DNA of 36,137 nucleotides from Acidimicrobiaceae bacterium (GCA_003160635.1 PMLV01000091.1:11585-47721); one strand, 5' to 3'; positions 16,323 to 24,843 are shown, counted from the stretch's first letter. Program-made: numbers and translations. Notes: a model not told the origin generated them from the letters alone.

Positions 16323-17660
16323 ATGAACGTGGACTCGGGGGGCGACCGGACGTCGCCGCGTCCCTGGCACCCGCTGGCATGGGCCGACGCCCTGACCCAG
16401 TTCGGACGCACCGAATTGGCAGGGGGGGCTGTGCTCGTCCTTGCCCTTTCGGGCGCGCTGGCATGGGCGAACGCGGATCCGCACAGTTACGTCTCGGTAT
16501 GGAGCCATCACGTGATCAGCGGATCGGCGCTGATTCCCGCCAACATGCACTCGGTTGCGAACGAGGTCGACAACGGCTTGATGACCATCTTCTTCCTCGC
16601 CGTCGGCCTCGAGATCGGCCGAGAAGTCGCCGAGGGGTCGCTGCGCGACCGCCGCAACGCCCTACTCCCCGTGCTCGCGGCATTCGGCGGGATGGCCGGT
16701 GCCGCCCTGATCTATCTCGTCATGATCGCGGCGTTGCATCCTCATGGTGATCTCGTACGAGGCTGGGGCATCCCGATGGCTACCGATGTCGCATTCACCC
16801 TCGGGGCCATCGCCCTCCTCGGGCGTCGAGTGCCACAGCCGTTGCGGGTGTTCGTGTTGGCGCTGGCGGTCGCGGACGACGTGGGAGCGGTGGTGGTCTT
16901 GGCCTTCGTGGCTTCGACAAAGATCCACCTTGGGTGGCTCGCAGGTGCGGTCGGCGTCCTGGGCCTGGTCTTCCTCCTGCGCCGCAGGGTGCGCCACCCT
17001 TGGTGGCCCTATGTCCTCGCGGCGGTGGCAACGTGGTACCTCTTCGCGCGAGCGGGCGTCGAGCCCACGTTGGCAGGTGCCTTCGTCGGCATCATGGTCC
17101 CGGTCGTCGGTGGAGGTCGCGTTGGCCGCTCCCTCGAAACCCCCGTGCACGCGGTGTCCAGCTATCTGGTCCTCCCACTCTTCGTCGTGGCCAATGCCGG
17201 GGTCGTCCTCCGCGGCGCCGTGTGGCGCACGAGCGGATCCACCTCCGTCATCTCGGCCATCCTCACCGCTCGGATCGTGGGCAAGATGCTGGGAATCACC
17301 CTCGCGGTCGTACTCGTGGTCCGCCTGGGCCTGTGCGGTCTGCCCGAACGTACGACGTGGCGGCACATGATCGGCGTGAGCTTGTTGTGCGGCATGGGAA
17401 TCACCGTCCCACTGCTCTTTGCGCACGCCATCTTCGGCGGCAGGCCGGTTCTCTTCTCCGGCACCCAGGTCGGCCTGCTGCTCGCCACGGTTGGCGCCGC
17501 CATCCTCGGGGGTGTGATCCTTCTCGGTTCGCGTCCGCCACCGGACGCCGAAGCCGGTGTGGGCACTGCACGCGCATCGCGCGCTCCCGTCCGGCCGGCA
17601 CATCGCACTCCATGCCCAAAAGCGGCTGGCGACGACCCGAGAGAAGGACCCACCGCATGA
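16323..17660 (+). CDS. nhaA: Na+/H+ antiporter NhaA
   Basis: 445 aa from ATG 16323. Exchanges sodium or lithium for protons across the inner membrane. Diagnostic motifs are GIPMATDVAFTLG with D155 (equivalent to E. coli D133) and the ion-binding pair D185-D186 in ALAVADDVGAVVV (equivalent to D163-D164). NEVDNGLMTIFFLAVGLEIGRE and the late GISLLCGMG-like segment (VSLLCGMGIT) are also typical. An extended C-tail of about 45 residues is polar and low in conservation. TTG 16284 would add 13 residues; neither start has a clear Shine-Dalgarno sequence. The TGA overlaps the next ATG (ATGA). Confidence 0.93.
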   Translation: MNVDSGGDRTSPRPWHPLAWADALTQFGRTELAGGAVLVLALSGALAWANADPHSYVSVWSHHVISGSALIPANMHSVANEVDNGLMTIFFLAVGLEIGREVAEGSLRDRRNALLPVLAAFGGMAGAALIYLVMIAALHPHGDLVRGWGIPMATDVAFTLGAIALLGRRVPQPLRVFVLALAVADDVGAVVVLAFVASTKIHLGWLAGAVGVLGLVFLLRRRVRHPWWPYVLAAVATWYLFARAGVEPTLAGAFVGIMVPVVGGGRVGRSLETPVHAVSSYLVLPLFVVANAGVVLRGAVWRTSGSTSVISAILTARIVGKMLGITLAVVLVVRLGLCGLPERTTWRHMIGVSLLCGMGITVPLLFAHAIFGGRPVLFSGTQVGLLLATVGAAILGGVILLGSRPPPDAEAGVGTARASRAPVRPAHRTPCPKAAGDDPREGPTA

Positions 17661-18622
17661 GAACCCGGCTGACCGAACTGCTCGGCATCGACCACCCCGT
17701 CATGCTCGCCGGCATGGGCGGCGTCTCGTATGCCGACCTTGTCACTGCGGTATCCGACGCCGGTGGCTTTGGCTGTCTGGGCGCCTCCACCATGGACAAC
17801 GACACCATGGTGGCGGAGATCGCCGCTGTTCGGGGTGCGACCGGCAAGCCCTTCGGTGTCGACCTGCTCACCGCCATGCCCGGCGACATGCAGGCCCAGG
17901 TACAGCTGATCATCGAGGGTGGCGCGACCGCGTTCGTGGCCGGCCTCGGGGTTCCTTCAGACGTGGTCGAGCAATGCCACCGCAACAACGTGATCGTCGT
18001 GAGCATGTGCGGCAAGGTGGCCCACGCCGTGCGTGCCGTCGACGCCGGGTGTGACCTCGTGGTGGCACAGGGGACCGAGGCTGGTGGTCATACCGGTCAG
18101 GTGGCGTCGTTCCCCCTGATTCCCCAGATCGTCGATGCAGTGGGTCGCCAGGTGCCCGTCGTCGCCGCCGGTGGCATCTTCGACGGCCGGGGCCTCGCGG
18201 CCGCCCTCGCTCTCGGAGCCGACGGGATCTGGGTGGGCACCCGGTTCATCGCCACACCGGAGGCCCGCGGCGTGCTCGGCTACAAGGAGAAGCTCTTGGC
18301 CAGTCACGAGGACGAGACGACCGTGAGCCGCGCCTACTCGGGGAAGACAATGCGGGTCGTACGAAACCGCTATACCGACTATTTCGAAGGGCATCCCGAC
18401 GAGCTCGAGAGCTTCCCGGCACAACTCGGCATCGCCTACAACTCCGGCGTCATGCACCTGGGAGGTGATTCGTCCACCGAAGGGGTCGACGTGGACAAAG
18501 AGTGCTATCCCGCCGGGCAGGGTGTCGGTGCGATCACCGAGGTCGTCCCGGCAGGTGAGCTCGTGCGGCGCTTTGTGGCCGACGCCGAGGCCACGCTCGA
18601 TCGACTCACCAGGGCCAGATAG
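17657..18622 (+). CDS. Nitronate monooxygenase / 2-nitropropane dioxygenase family flavoprotein
   Basis: 321 aa. FMN-dependent TIM barrel. N-terminal LLGIDHPVMLAGMGGVS supplies the flavin-phosphate region, QGTEAGGHTG (138-147) is the family's best signature with H145 the likely catalytic base, and VPVVAAGGIFDGRGLAAALALGADGIWVGTRF is the FMN-phosphate loop. Relatives oxidise nitronates; the same fold includes FabK-type enoyl-ACP reductases, so activity is not certain. The start overlaps the nhaA stop, with GAGAAGGA upstream. No functional link to NhaA is obvious. Confidence 0.88.
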   Translation: MRTRLTELLGIDHPVMLAGMGGVSYADLVTAVSDAGGFGCLGASTMDNDTMVAEIAAVRGATGKPFGVDLLTAMPGDMQAQVQLIIEGGATAFVAGLGVPSDVVEQCHRNNVIVVSMCGKVAHAVRAVDAGCDLVVAQGTEAGGHTGQVASFPLIPQIVDAVGRQVPVVAAGGIFDGRGLAAALALGADGIWVGTRFIATPEARGVLGYKEKLLASHEDETTVSRAYSGKTMRVVRNRYTDYFEGHPDELESFPAQLGIAYNSGVMHLGGDSSTEGVDVDKECYPAGQGVGAITEVVPAGELVRRFVADAEATLDRLTRAR

Positions 18623-18807
18623 GTCACGTCCGAGAGCACCGGCCCGCACCGCCCGGGCGGCAGGTCACGACGTCACCCTCGATCCGGGGCGGGCGGTCGC
18701 AGTCCCAGGTCACCGGCACCGGCACGGGCCGCCGACGTTTCACTTCTCGAAATAGCTTGCTGAGCTGCACTTCTGGCTGTCCAGTCGGAGGCGCCGAAAA
18801 GAAGAAC

Positions 18808-18836
18808 GTGACATCAACGAACTATTATGATATATC
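18808..18836 (+). promoter_or_regulatory. possible padR-ABC promoter under the palindrome
   Basis: GTGACA (18808-18813), 17 bp, then TATATC (18831-18836). The -10 lies inside the palindrome. A downstream TACTGT (18845-18850) is an alternative -10 without a matching -35. Confidence 0.35.
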
Positions 18837-18840
18837 ATAA
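18825..18840. promoter_or_regulatory. 16-bp perfect palindrome, probable PadR operator
   Basis: TTATGATATATCATAA is identical to its reverse complement. AAC (18820-18822) and GTT (18843-18845) extend the symmetry outwards. It sits in an AT-rich patch within GC-rich DNA, 37 bp before the TTG start of the PadR gene. AT-rich palindromes of the ATG...CAT kind are typical PadR targets, so autoregulation is likely. Confidence 0.7.
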
Positions 18841-18876
18841 GTGTTACTGTAAACTTCACTAACGAAGGATCGAAAC

Positions 18877-19524
18877 TTGAGAAACCACCTAAAGCATCAC
18901 GGCCGCGACGGGAGTCACGACCACGAAAATCACGACCACGAAGATCACGACCACGACCGAAGGAGCTTTCACATGCACATGCCACATGAGCCACATCACG
19001 ACCACGAGCACGATCACGGCCACGCCCGGGGGCCCCGGGGCGGCGGCCGAGGGCGATGGGGCGGTGAGCGAGGCGGCTGGGCCGGCGGACGTCGCATGCG
19101 CCGCGGCGACATTCGACGAGCCATCCTCAGCGCGCTTCAAGATGGACCGGCTCACGGCTACGCCGTCATGCGCCGACTGGAAGAAATGAGCGGCGGCCTG
19201 TGGCGACCGAGCCCCGGCTCCGTCTACCCGCACCTGCAGATGCTCGAGGATGAGGGAATGGTGGGCTCGTCCGAAAAGGACGGCACCCGTGTCTTCCATC
19301 TGACCGACGCCGGCGTGGCTGAGGCGGCGGCGGAGGCACCACTCCCCTGGCAGGGCCACGGCGAGAGTGACGACCAGATCCGCAACCTGCGGCTCGCCGT
19401 CACGCAACTCATGGGTGCGGCCAAGCAGCTCTCTGGCGCCGGCGAGAACGCGCAGGTCGAACGGGGCATCGCTGTCGTGCAAAAAGCACGGAAGGAGTTG
19501 TACCAAATATTGGCCGAGGACTGA
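18877..19524 (+). CDS. PadR-family transcriptional regulator with histidine-rich N-terminus
   Basis: 215 aa from TTG 18877, or 183 aa from ATG 18973. Both starts have fitting ribosome sites (GAAGGA ending 8 nt before the TTG; AAGGAG about 8 nt before the ATG). Residues 1-50 contain 18 His mixed with Asp and Glu, then a Gly/Arg linker to about 75. The PadR winged helix follows: RRGDIRRAILSALQDGPAHGYAVMRRLEE, then SPGSVYPHLQMLEDEGMV and the wing RVFHLTDAG. The C-terminal helix (about 160-213) would mediate dimerisation. It most likely represses itself and the two ABC genes downstream. His-rich heads occur in other actinobacterial PadR proteins; metal binding is plausible but unproven. Confidence 0.88.
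   Translation: MRNHLKHHGRDGSHDHENHDHEDHDHDRRSFHMHMPHEPHHDHEHDHGHARGPRGGGRGRWGGERGGWAGGRRMRRGDIRRAILSALQDGPAHGYAVMRRLEEMSGGLWRPSPGSVYPHLQMLEDEGMVGSSEKDGTRVFHLTDAGVAEAAAEAPLPWQGHGESDDQIRNLRLAVTQLMGAAKQLSGAGENAQVERGIAVVQKARKELYQILAED
18916..18957 (+). repeat. 15-bp tandem repeat in the padR 5' coding end
   Basis: Two nearly identical 15-bp units (18916-18930 and 18931-18945) and a 12-bp partial third unit, in frame with TTG 18877, encode His-Asp-His-Glu-(Asn/Asp) units. They lie upstream of ATG 18973, so only the longer product contains them. Confidence 0.8.
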
Positions 19525-19565
19525 GGGGTCAACCTCGAGACCTGGGAAGGTACTGTGAGATCGCG

Positions 19566-20564
19566 ATGACAACGATGACCCATGCCCATGCCGCGCCGGC
19601 ATCAGACGGAGGCGCGGTCCAACCCATCATCCAGACGATCGACCTGGTCAAGACGTACCCGGGCACCGATTTTCGGGCGGTGGACGGCCTCAATCTCACC
19701 GTGGGCATGGGTGAGGTCTACGGGCTCCTCGGCCCCAACGGGGCCGGCAAGACCACGACGGTCGGCGTGCTCACCACTCGTGTAATTCCCTCGGGTGGGC
19801 AGGCCTTCGTCGGCGGCATCGACGTCGTGGCCCACCCCACACTGGCCAAGCAGATGATCGGCGTGGTGTCCCAGCAGAACACGCTGGACCGCCAGCTCAC
19901 AACGTGGGAGAACCTCTACTTCCACGGTCGCCTCTTCGGGATCGGGAAGCGGGAATCGAAGCAGACGGCCGATCAGTTACTCGAGCAGTTTCAGCTCACT
20001 CGGTTCGCCAAGGCCTCGGTCTACGCCCTGTCGGGCGGGATGGCCCAGCGGCTCATGGTGGCACGGGCCATCTTTCACCGCCCGGCCATCCTCTTCCTCG
20101 ACGAACCCACTGCAGGACTTGACCCACAGGGACGCCTGGCCCTGTGGGATCTCCTGCGCGAGCTCAATGCACAGGGACAGACGATCATGCTCACGACCCA
20201 TTACATGGAAGAGGCCGACAAACTCTGTGACCGGGTTGCGATCATGGATCACGGCAAGATCCTCGCCCTGGACACTCCGGGCGAGCTCAAACAGAGCGTG
20301 GGGGCTGACACGATCGTCACCGTCAAGGCTGACGGGGACGCCGACGCCCTGGCCGCGGCCTTCACCCGGCGCGTCGAAGGCGTCAGGCGGACCCGCGCCA
20401 TACCGGGAGGTGTCGAGCTTCACGTAAAGGGTGCCGAACGATTGGTGCCACGCATTGTCGAAGCGGCCGAAGCGGAGGGATTCGCGCTGGCCGACCTGTC
20501 CATTGCCGAACCCACGCTGGAGACGGTCTTCATCGGATTGACCGGAAAGGACCTGCGCGACTGA
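19566..20564 (+). CDS. ABC transporter ATP-binding protein (DrrA-like)
   Basis: 332 aa. Energises an ABC-2 type exporter. Walker A GPNGAGKT (56-63), Q-loop in VVSQQNTL, signature LSGGM (156-160, Met in place of the usual Gln), Walker B ILFLDE (176-181) and the H-loop in TTHYMEEAD. The C-terminal 100 residues match the DrrA-type extension ending LSIAEPTLETVFIGLTGKDLRD. Lies 41 bp after padR; its TGA overlaps the permease ATG by one base. Substrate probably a hydrophobic toxin or antibiotic, inferred from family and PadR control. Confidence 0.93.
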   Translation: MTTMTHAHAAPASDGGAVQPIIQTIDLVKTYPGTDFRAVDGLNLTVGMGEVYGLLGPNGAGKTTTVGVLTTRVIPSGGQAFVGGIDVVAHPTLAKQMIGVVSQQNTLDRQLTTWENLYFHGRLFGIGKRESKQTADQLLEQFQLTRFAKASVYALSGGMAQRLMVARAIFHRPAILFLDEPTAGLDPQGRLALWDLLRELNAQGQTIMLTTHYMEEADKLCDRVAIMDHGKILALDTPGELKQSVGADTIVTVKADGDADALAAAFTRRVEGVRRTRAIPGGVELHVKGAERLVPRIVEAAEAEGFALADLSIAEPTLETVFIGLTGKDLRD

Positions 20565-21475
20565 TGACGGCTACCACCACTCCCGGCCAACCGCTGACCG
20601 CCATGGTCGCCCCCGCGACCTCGCGACGCGTGGCGACCGCGCCCACCCGTTCCACCGCGGCGGCAAGTTGGACGTCGCTCGGCGCGCTCATCCTGCGCGA
20701 CCTCGTGGTGCTCCGCAAGCACCTCGTCGAGTTCACCGTTCGCACCTTGGTGCAGCCGTTCCTCTTGTGCTTCGTGTTTCTCTACGTGTTTCCGAAGATC
20801 GGGCAGGGGATCGGGGCATCCAGCCTCCCCGGAGCTGAGTCTGCATTTGCCACCGTCCTCGTTCCGGGCGTCGTCGGGCTGTCCATCATGTTCCAGGGCA
20901 TCCAGGCGGTAGCCATGCAACTGGCGCAGGAGTTCGGTTTCACCCGCGAGATCGAAGACCGCGTGCAGGCCCCCTGCCCAATCTGGCTGGTCGCTATCTC
21001 GAAGGTGCTCTCGGGCGGCGCGCAAGGACTCCTCTCCGCCATCCTCGTCCTCCCGATCGCCGCCGTCATTCACGCGTCGGGTGTCGAGGCACACATCAAC
21101 CTCCATTGGCTGTTGATCGTCACGATTGTGCCCCTCTCGTGCCTGGCCATGACCTCGCTCGGTCTCTTGCTCGGTACCAGCTTCGAGCCCCGCAACCTCG
21201 GCCTGATGTTCGGATTCATCGTGCTGCCCATCACGTTCCTCGGTGGGACCTACTACCAGTGGACCCGCCTGGCCCCGGTCAAGGTGGGGGGCTTCCACTG
21301 GTTGCAGACCGTCGTGCTGATCAACCCGCTGATCTATGTCAATGACGGCATGCGGGCTGCGTTCACGAACAGCTCCCACATGCACCTCTATGTCATCTAT
21401 CCCGCACTTCTGGCATTCAGCGCGATCTTCATCACGCTGGGACTCCGGAATTTCCGCCGCAAGGTGCTGGCCTGA
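20564..21475 (+). CDS. ABC-2 type transporter permease (DrrB-like)
   Basis: 303 aa, partner of the preceding ATPase. A polar N-terminus of about 35 residues is followed by about six membrane helices: FLLCFVFLYVFP, VLVPGVVGLSIMFQGI, a loop with EFGFTREIEDRVQAP (the amphipathic coupling helix typical of ABC-2 permeases), then hydrophobic stretches ending ALLAFSAIFITLGLRNF. TGATG overlap with the ATPase gene implies coupled translation. Confidence 0.9.
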   Translation: MTATTTPGQPLTAMVAPATSRRVATAPTRSTAAASWTSLGALILRDLVVLRKHLVEFTVRTLVQPFLLCFVFLYVFPKIGQGIGASSLPGAESAFATVLVPGVVGLSIMFQGIQAVAMQLAQEFGFTREIEDRVQAPCPIWLVAISKVLSGGAQGLLSAILVLPIAAVIHASGVEAHINLHWLLIVTIVPLSCLAMTSLGLLLGTSFEPRNLGLMFGFIVLPITFLGGTYYQWTRLAPVKVGGFHWLQTVVLINPLIYVNDGMRAAFTNSSHMHLYVIYPALLAFSAIFITLGLRNFRRKVLA

Positions 21476-21486
21476 TACAGCTGCCG

Positions 21487-23175
21487 TCACCGGGTCACGC
21501 GATGGCTGTCTCCTCCCGGACACAAGGGTGCCGGTGTGGAGGGGCCAGGTGCGCGAGTGGGCGGTTCGGTGAAGTGATAGAGCAAGATCGACCCGCCCAA
21601 CGTGGCGACGGGACAGTAGCCGCGTAGCCAGCTGAGCGCATCGTTGCGCAGCGCGCTCGTCAAATCGGTGGCGGAGGCGGCAACCCACCCCGTGATGCTC
21701 GGCGGCGCAACCCCGATGAGACGCCGCGCGCCGGGGATATCGGCGTTGGTGATCCCCCGGGGCCCGAAATAGGCCACGCGGGGATGCCGCCCGTGACTCC
21801 ATTGCACGAGGAGGGAGAAGTCCTGGCCCCAGTCCACATTGGAGTCGGTCGCCACTCGATACCCGGGGGTGAGCGGTGGAGCCGTGTAGGCGATCGAGTC
21901 AGGAACGGAGAGCGCCGTGACGACCGCGGCTGCGGCCAGCACCACGCCGAGTGCGATCGCCATGAGGCGCCGACCGGCGAGAAGGGCGATCGGTGATGCC
22001 ACAATGATCCACAGCGCAAGGGACGGGAGGAGATAGCGAACCCCCAGGGTGCGCGGGCCCGGAAGCTCGAACGCGAACAGGACCAGGGCGGGAAGCACGA
22101 CCGCCGCCACCGTGTGGCGTGACGTCGCCCGGCTGACGTGACCTGACCGGACCGAGGCGATCAACACCAACGGCCCCGCGACGAGCAGCACCAGTACCGG
22201 CGTCGACAGTTTCACGATCAACGACGCGGGCCAGAACCACACGTTCGCCCCCAGCCATCGTTGACCGAGCAGGAAGCCGGGTGAGCTGCCCGTGTCATTG
22301 GAGGCCAGGTACTTCACGCCTTCCACATAGGGATGTGGCAGAAGGAACCACGAATGCACGACGACGCTTGGATCGAGCACGACGTAGACCGCCCATACGA
22401 TCAACCAGGTCATCGACGCGACCAGGACGGCGGGGCGCCATCGGACCCACCCGCGTCGTCCGGCTCGGGCTTGTGCGGCCACGACGACGCCAAAGGCCAC
22501 GGCCACGACCAGCAATCCGGTGACCTGCGCCGACGCCACGGTCCCGCACGCTGCGCCGAGCCACAGCAGCGAGCGCTGATCTCGACGTTGCAGCCAGCGC
22601 ACGAGTGCCCAGGACACGAGCGCCGTGGTCAGTGCGAACGGGAGATCCACCCCGTCGAGATGGCCCAGACCGAGTACCAGGGGGTCGAGGAGCCAGAGCA
22701 GCGCCGCCACAACACCGGGCCAGAAGCCGAACAGCGAGGACGCCACCGCATAGAGCGCGAGGGCCAGGAGCACGCACTCGAGCAACGGCACGAGGCGTGC
22801 CGCAAAGGTGACCCGGTGCATGGTGCCCGCCTTCAGCTGTGCGGCCACAAAGCGGGCGCTGTACTGGTGCTCGTTGTTGACGCTCCAGTTCCCAGGCGGA
22901 ACGACGGGACTGACGACCAGGACCGGGAGGACCGCCAACACCTTGAACAGCGGGGGATGCTCGGGATTGTCGGCCAGGTCGTGGTGGAGGACGGCCAGCG
23001 CACCAGATGACACGTACACGGGCTCGTCGAACGTCGCCGAGTCGTGCCACGCTTCGACTCCGCCTACGAGCAGAAAGCCGGCGATGGCGACCAGCACCAA
23101 TCCGAACCCGATTCGTCGTGCTGACCCGCTCGCGGCCGACGTCGGGGACGTGCCCCGCTGCCGCGCCCGTCTCAA
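21487..23175 (-). CDS. PMT/ArnT-like (GT39/GT83-type) membrane glycosyltransferase
   Basis: 562 aa from TTG 23175, with no better upstream start. One N-terminal helix (GFGLVLVAIAGFLLVGGV) leads to the extracytoplasmic catalytic loop with the acidic pair in SATFDEPVYVSSG and the NPEHPPLFKVL motif typical of polyprenyl-phosphate sugar transferases. About ten further membrane spans follow, then a C-terminal outer domain containing the family sequence DSNVDWGQDFSLL. It probably moves a sugar from a lipid-linked donor onto protein or glycan outside the membrane. Donor and acceptor are unknown. Confidence 0.82.
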   Translation of the reverse strand: MRRARQRGTSPTSAASGSARRIGFGLVLVAIAGFLLVGGVEAWHDSATFDEPVYVSSGALAVLHHDLADNPEHPPLFKVLAVLPVLVVSPVVPPGNWSVNNEHQYSARFVAAQLKAGTMHRVTFAARLVPLLECVLLALALYAVASSLFGFWPGVVAALLWLLDPLVLGLGHLDGVDLPFALTTALVSWALVRWLQRRDQRSLLWLGAACGTVASAQVTGLLVVAVAFGVVVAAQARAGRRGWVRWRPAVLVASMTWLIVWAVYVVLDPSVVVHSWFLLPHPYVEGVKYLASNDTGSSPGFLLGQRWLGANVWFWPASLIVKLSTPVLVLLVAGPLVLIASVRSGHVSRATSRHTVAAVVLPALVLFAFELPGPRTLGVRYLLPSLALWIIVASPIALLAGRRLMAIALGVVLAAAAVVTALSVPDSIAYTAPPLTPGYRVATDSNVDWGQDFSLLVQWSHGRHPRVAYFGPRGITNADIPGARRLIGVAPPSITGWVAASATDLTSALRNDALSWLRGYCPVATLGGSILLYHFTEPPTRAPGPSTPAPLCPGGDSHRVTR

Positions 23176-23223
23176 TGGTCCCGTGGCAACCCCCAGCCGT
23201 TGCCCAGCCTCTCCGTGACCATC

Positions 23224-23253
23224 AGGCTATGATTTTCACACATTTGTAACCAA
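23224..23253 (-). promoter_or_regulatory. candidate promoter of the PMT-like gene
   Basis: On the minus strand TTGGTT (23253-23248), 18 bp, TAGCCT (23229-23224) in an AT-rich patch, about 50 bp before the TTG start. Confidence 0.4.
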
Positions 23254-23255
23254 CC

Positions 23256-23275
23256 GGGGCGGCTCGAGCCGCCCC
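23256..23275. promoter_or_regulatory. 20-bp perfect GC-rich palindrome in a divergent promoter region
   Basis: GGGGCGGC and GCCGCCCC flank a central TCGA, giving perfect symmetry over 20 bp. It lies between the PMT-like and PAP2 genes, next to the leftward -35. No T-run follows on either strand, and both genes point away, so a terminator is unlikely; an operator or a 5'-UTR hairpin fits better. Confidence 0.5.
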
Positions 23276-23347
23276 AAGAATACTCACTCGTTGCGGCCAG
23301 CCGCTGCGACATGCTGGCCTCGGGCACATGGAAACCACTCTCCTTAC

Positions 23348-24451
23348 ATGACGACAACCGAAGACGACGACCGTCCCGCTCTGACGCCGCAGAGTGTCGT
23401 GGCGACGGAGGGAGAACGCACCTCGGCTACGAACGGCCGGTCAGGTCGGCGGTCGATCGGGGTCTGGCTCTCCGATCGTTGGGCCAATCCCGGCCAGCGT
23501 CGCGTGACGATCGGGTGGATCGTCCTGGCGGCCAGCGTTGTCACCTACTACTTCATCGCCGGCATCCCGTGGTCCACCAATTCGGTTCTGCTCTACGTGG
23601 TCGCAGGATTGATCGTCTCGGGTCTCGGTGGCGGGCTGCGATGGAAGCGACTGATTCTCGACTGGCTCCCCCTCATCATCGTCCTCTACGGCTACGGCGT
23701 GCTGCGCGGCTACGCCGCCCACACCTTCTGGGGACCGTTCTACCGCCCGCAGGACTGGTTCGACACTCACATCGCCGGCCTGGGTGTCGATCCAACCGTG
23801 CAGCTCCAACGATGGCTCTACACGCCGGGCCTCCATTTCTGGGACTACCTGGTGTGGGTCTGCTACATGAGCCACTTTTTCGCGTCGTTCGTCATTGCCG
23901 GAGTGCTGTGGAAGACGAACCACGCCAAGTTCCGCCGCTTCGTGCCCCTTTTCGTGGGACTCACGTTCATCGGCTACATCACCTACGTCCTCTATCCGGC
24001 CATGCCGCCCTGGATGGCCAGCGAGTTCGGGCACCTTCCCCATACGACGCGGATCATCGACCAGGTGTGGGATCACCTGCACATCGGGCTGGGGCAATCG
24101 CTGTTCGCCGGCGGGGACAAGTTCGACAACGACGTGGCCGCGATGCCGTCGCTCCACGGGGCGTATCCCTTGCTCATCTGCCTCTTTTTCTGGAGGGGCT
24201 CCAGCACCCGCAAGCGCATCCTTCTTGCGGCCTATCCCATCTGCATGGCCTTCACGTTGGTCTATACAGCCGAGCACTTTGTGATCGACATCATCGTGGG
24301 ATGGATCTACGCCATGGCAACCTTCTACTTCGGTTCCAAGCTCCTGGACCGCTGGGAAGCCAGACGGATGCGCAAGAGCCTCGAGTCGACCACGGGGAGC
24401 GGCGAACTCGAGTCGCTCAAGGCGGACGCGCCCTTCATCACATCGGGCTGA
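23348..24451 (+). CDS. PAP2-superfamily membrane protein (inositolphosphotransferase-like)
   Basis: 367 aa from ATG 23348. A polar N-terminus of about 50 residues, then about six membrane spans. The phosphatase/transferase motifs are MPSLHGAYPL (S268, H270) and the final catalytic histidine block YTAEHFVIDIIVGW (H310, D314), the layout of the PAP2_3 / Aur1-Ipt1-like branch. Such proteins transfer or remove lipid-linked phosphoryl groups and could recycle polyprenyl carriers or make inositol lipids. A longer reading to 23291 is not supported. CACTCT ends 6 nt before the ATG, so a leaderless start is possible. Confidence 0.85.
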   Translation: MTTTEDDDRPALTPQSVVATEGERTSATNGRSGRRSIGVWLSDRWANPGQRRVTIGWIVLAASVVTYYFIAGIPWSTNSVLLYVVAGLIVSGLGGGLRWKRLILDWLPLIIVLYGYGVLRGYAAHTFWGPFYRPQDWFDTHIAGLGVDPTVQLQRWLYTPGLHFWDYLVWVCYMSHFFASFVIAGVLWKTNHAKFRRFVPLFVGLTFIGYITYVLYPAMPPWMASEFGHLPHTTRIIDQVWDHLHIGLGQSLFAGGDKFDNDVAAMPSLHGAYPLLICLFFWRGSSTRKRILLAAYPICMAFTLVYTAEHFVIDIIVGWIYAMATFYFGSKLLDRWEARRMRKSLESTTGSGELESLKADAPFITSG

Positions 24452-24497
24452 CGCCGGACGGGGGTCGGGCGAATCCCTGGACCGGATCCACCGAGAA

Positions 24498-24788
24498 TCA
24501 GAGTTCCTTGACCTCGACGCCATTCCAGAAGGCCACCCGGTCGGTGATCTCCTTGGCCGCGTCCTTGGGAGTCGGGTAATACCAGGCCGCCTCAGGATTC
24601 CGGTGCTCACCCACGACCACGTCGTAGTAGCTCGCCACGCCCTTCCACGGGCACGTGGTGTGCGTGGGTGACGACTCGAGCATCCCGTCCTTGACATCCT
24701 CGGCTGGGAAGTAGTGGTTACCCTCGACGACCACGGTCCGATCACTGCGGGCGATCTCGACGCCCTCATACGTCGCGGTGACCGTCAT
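24498..24788 (-). CDS. DUF427 family protein
   Basis: 96 aa. Matches the small DUF427 fold: MTVTATYEGVEIARSDRTVVVEGNHYFP, then the conserved TTCPWKGVASYYDV core with Cys-Pro-Trp-Lys-Gly, and the C-terminal EAAWYYPTPKDAAKEI...FWNGVEV. Function is unknown across the family. A -10-like TAACCT on the minus strand (24801-24796) ends 7 nt before the ATG, suggesting a leaderless transcript. Convergent with the PAP2 gene and divergent from egtB. Confidence 0.92.
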   Translation of the reverse strand: MTVTATYEGVEIARSDRTVVVEGNHYFPAEDVKDGMLESSPTHTTCPWKGVASYYDVVVGEHRNPEAAWYYPTPKDAAKEITDRVAFWNGVEVKEL

Positions 24789-24823
24789 GACGCCGAGGTT
24801 ACCGGGGTGATGCGGAATTCTGC

Positions 24824-24843
24824 CGTGGGGGGAGTCCCCCACG
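24824..24843 (+). other. strong hairpin between DUF427 and egtB genes
   Basis: CGTGGGGG and CCCCCACG form a perfect 8-bp stem around GAGT. Neither strand has a T-run beyond it. It lies upstream of both divergent genes, about 120 bp before the egtB ATG, so a regulatory site or structural element is more likely than a terminator. Confidence 0.5.

Noticed and set aside
18649..18660. CCGCCCGGGCGG palindrome after the nitronate monooxygenase gene, as a terminator
   Set aside because: No loop and no T-run. Such self-complementary GC strings are expected by chance at this base composition.
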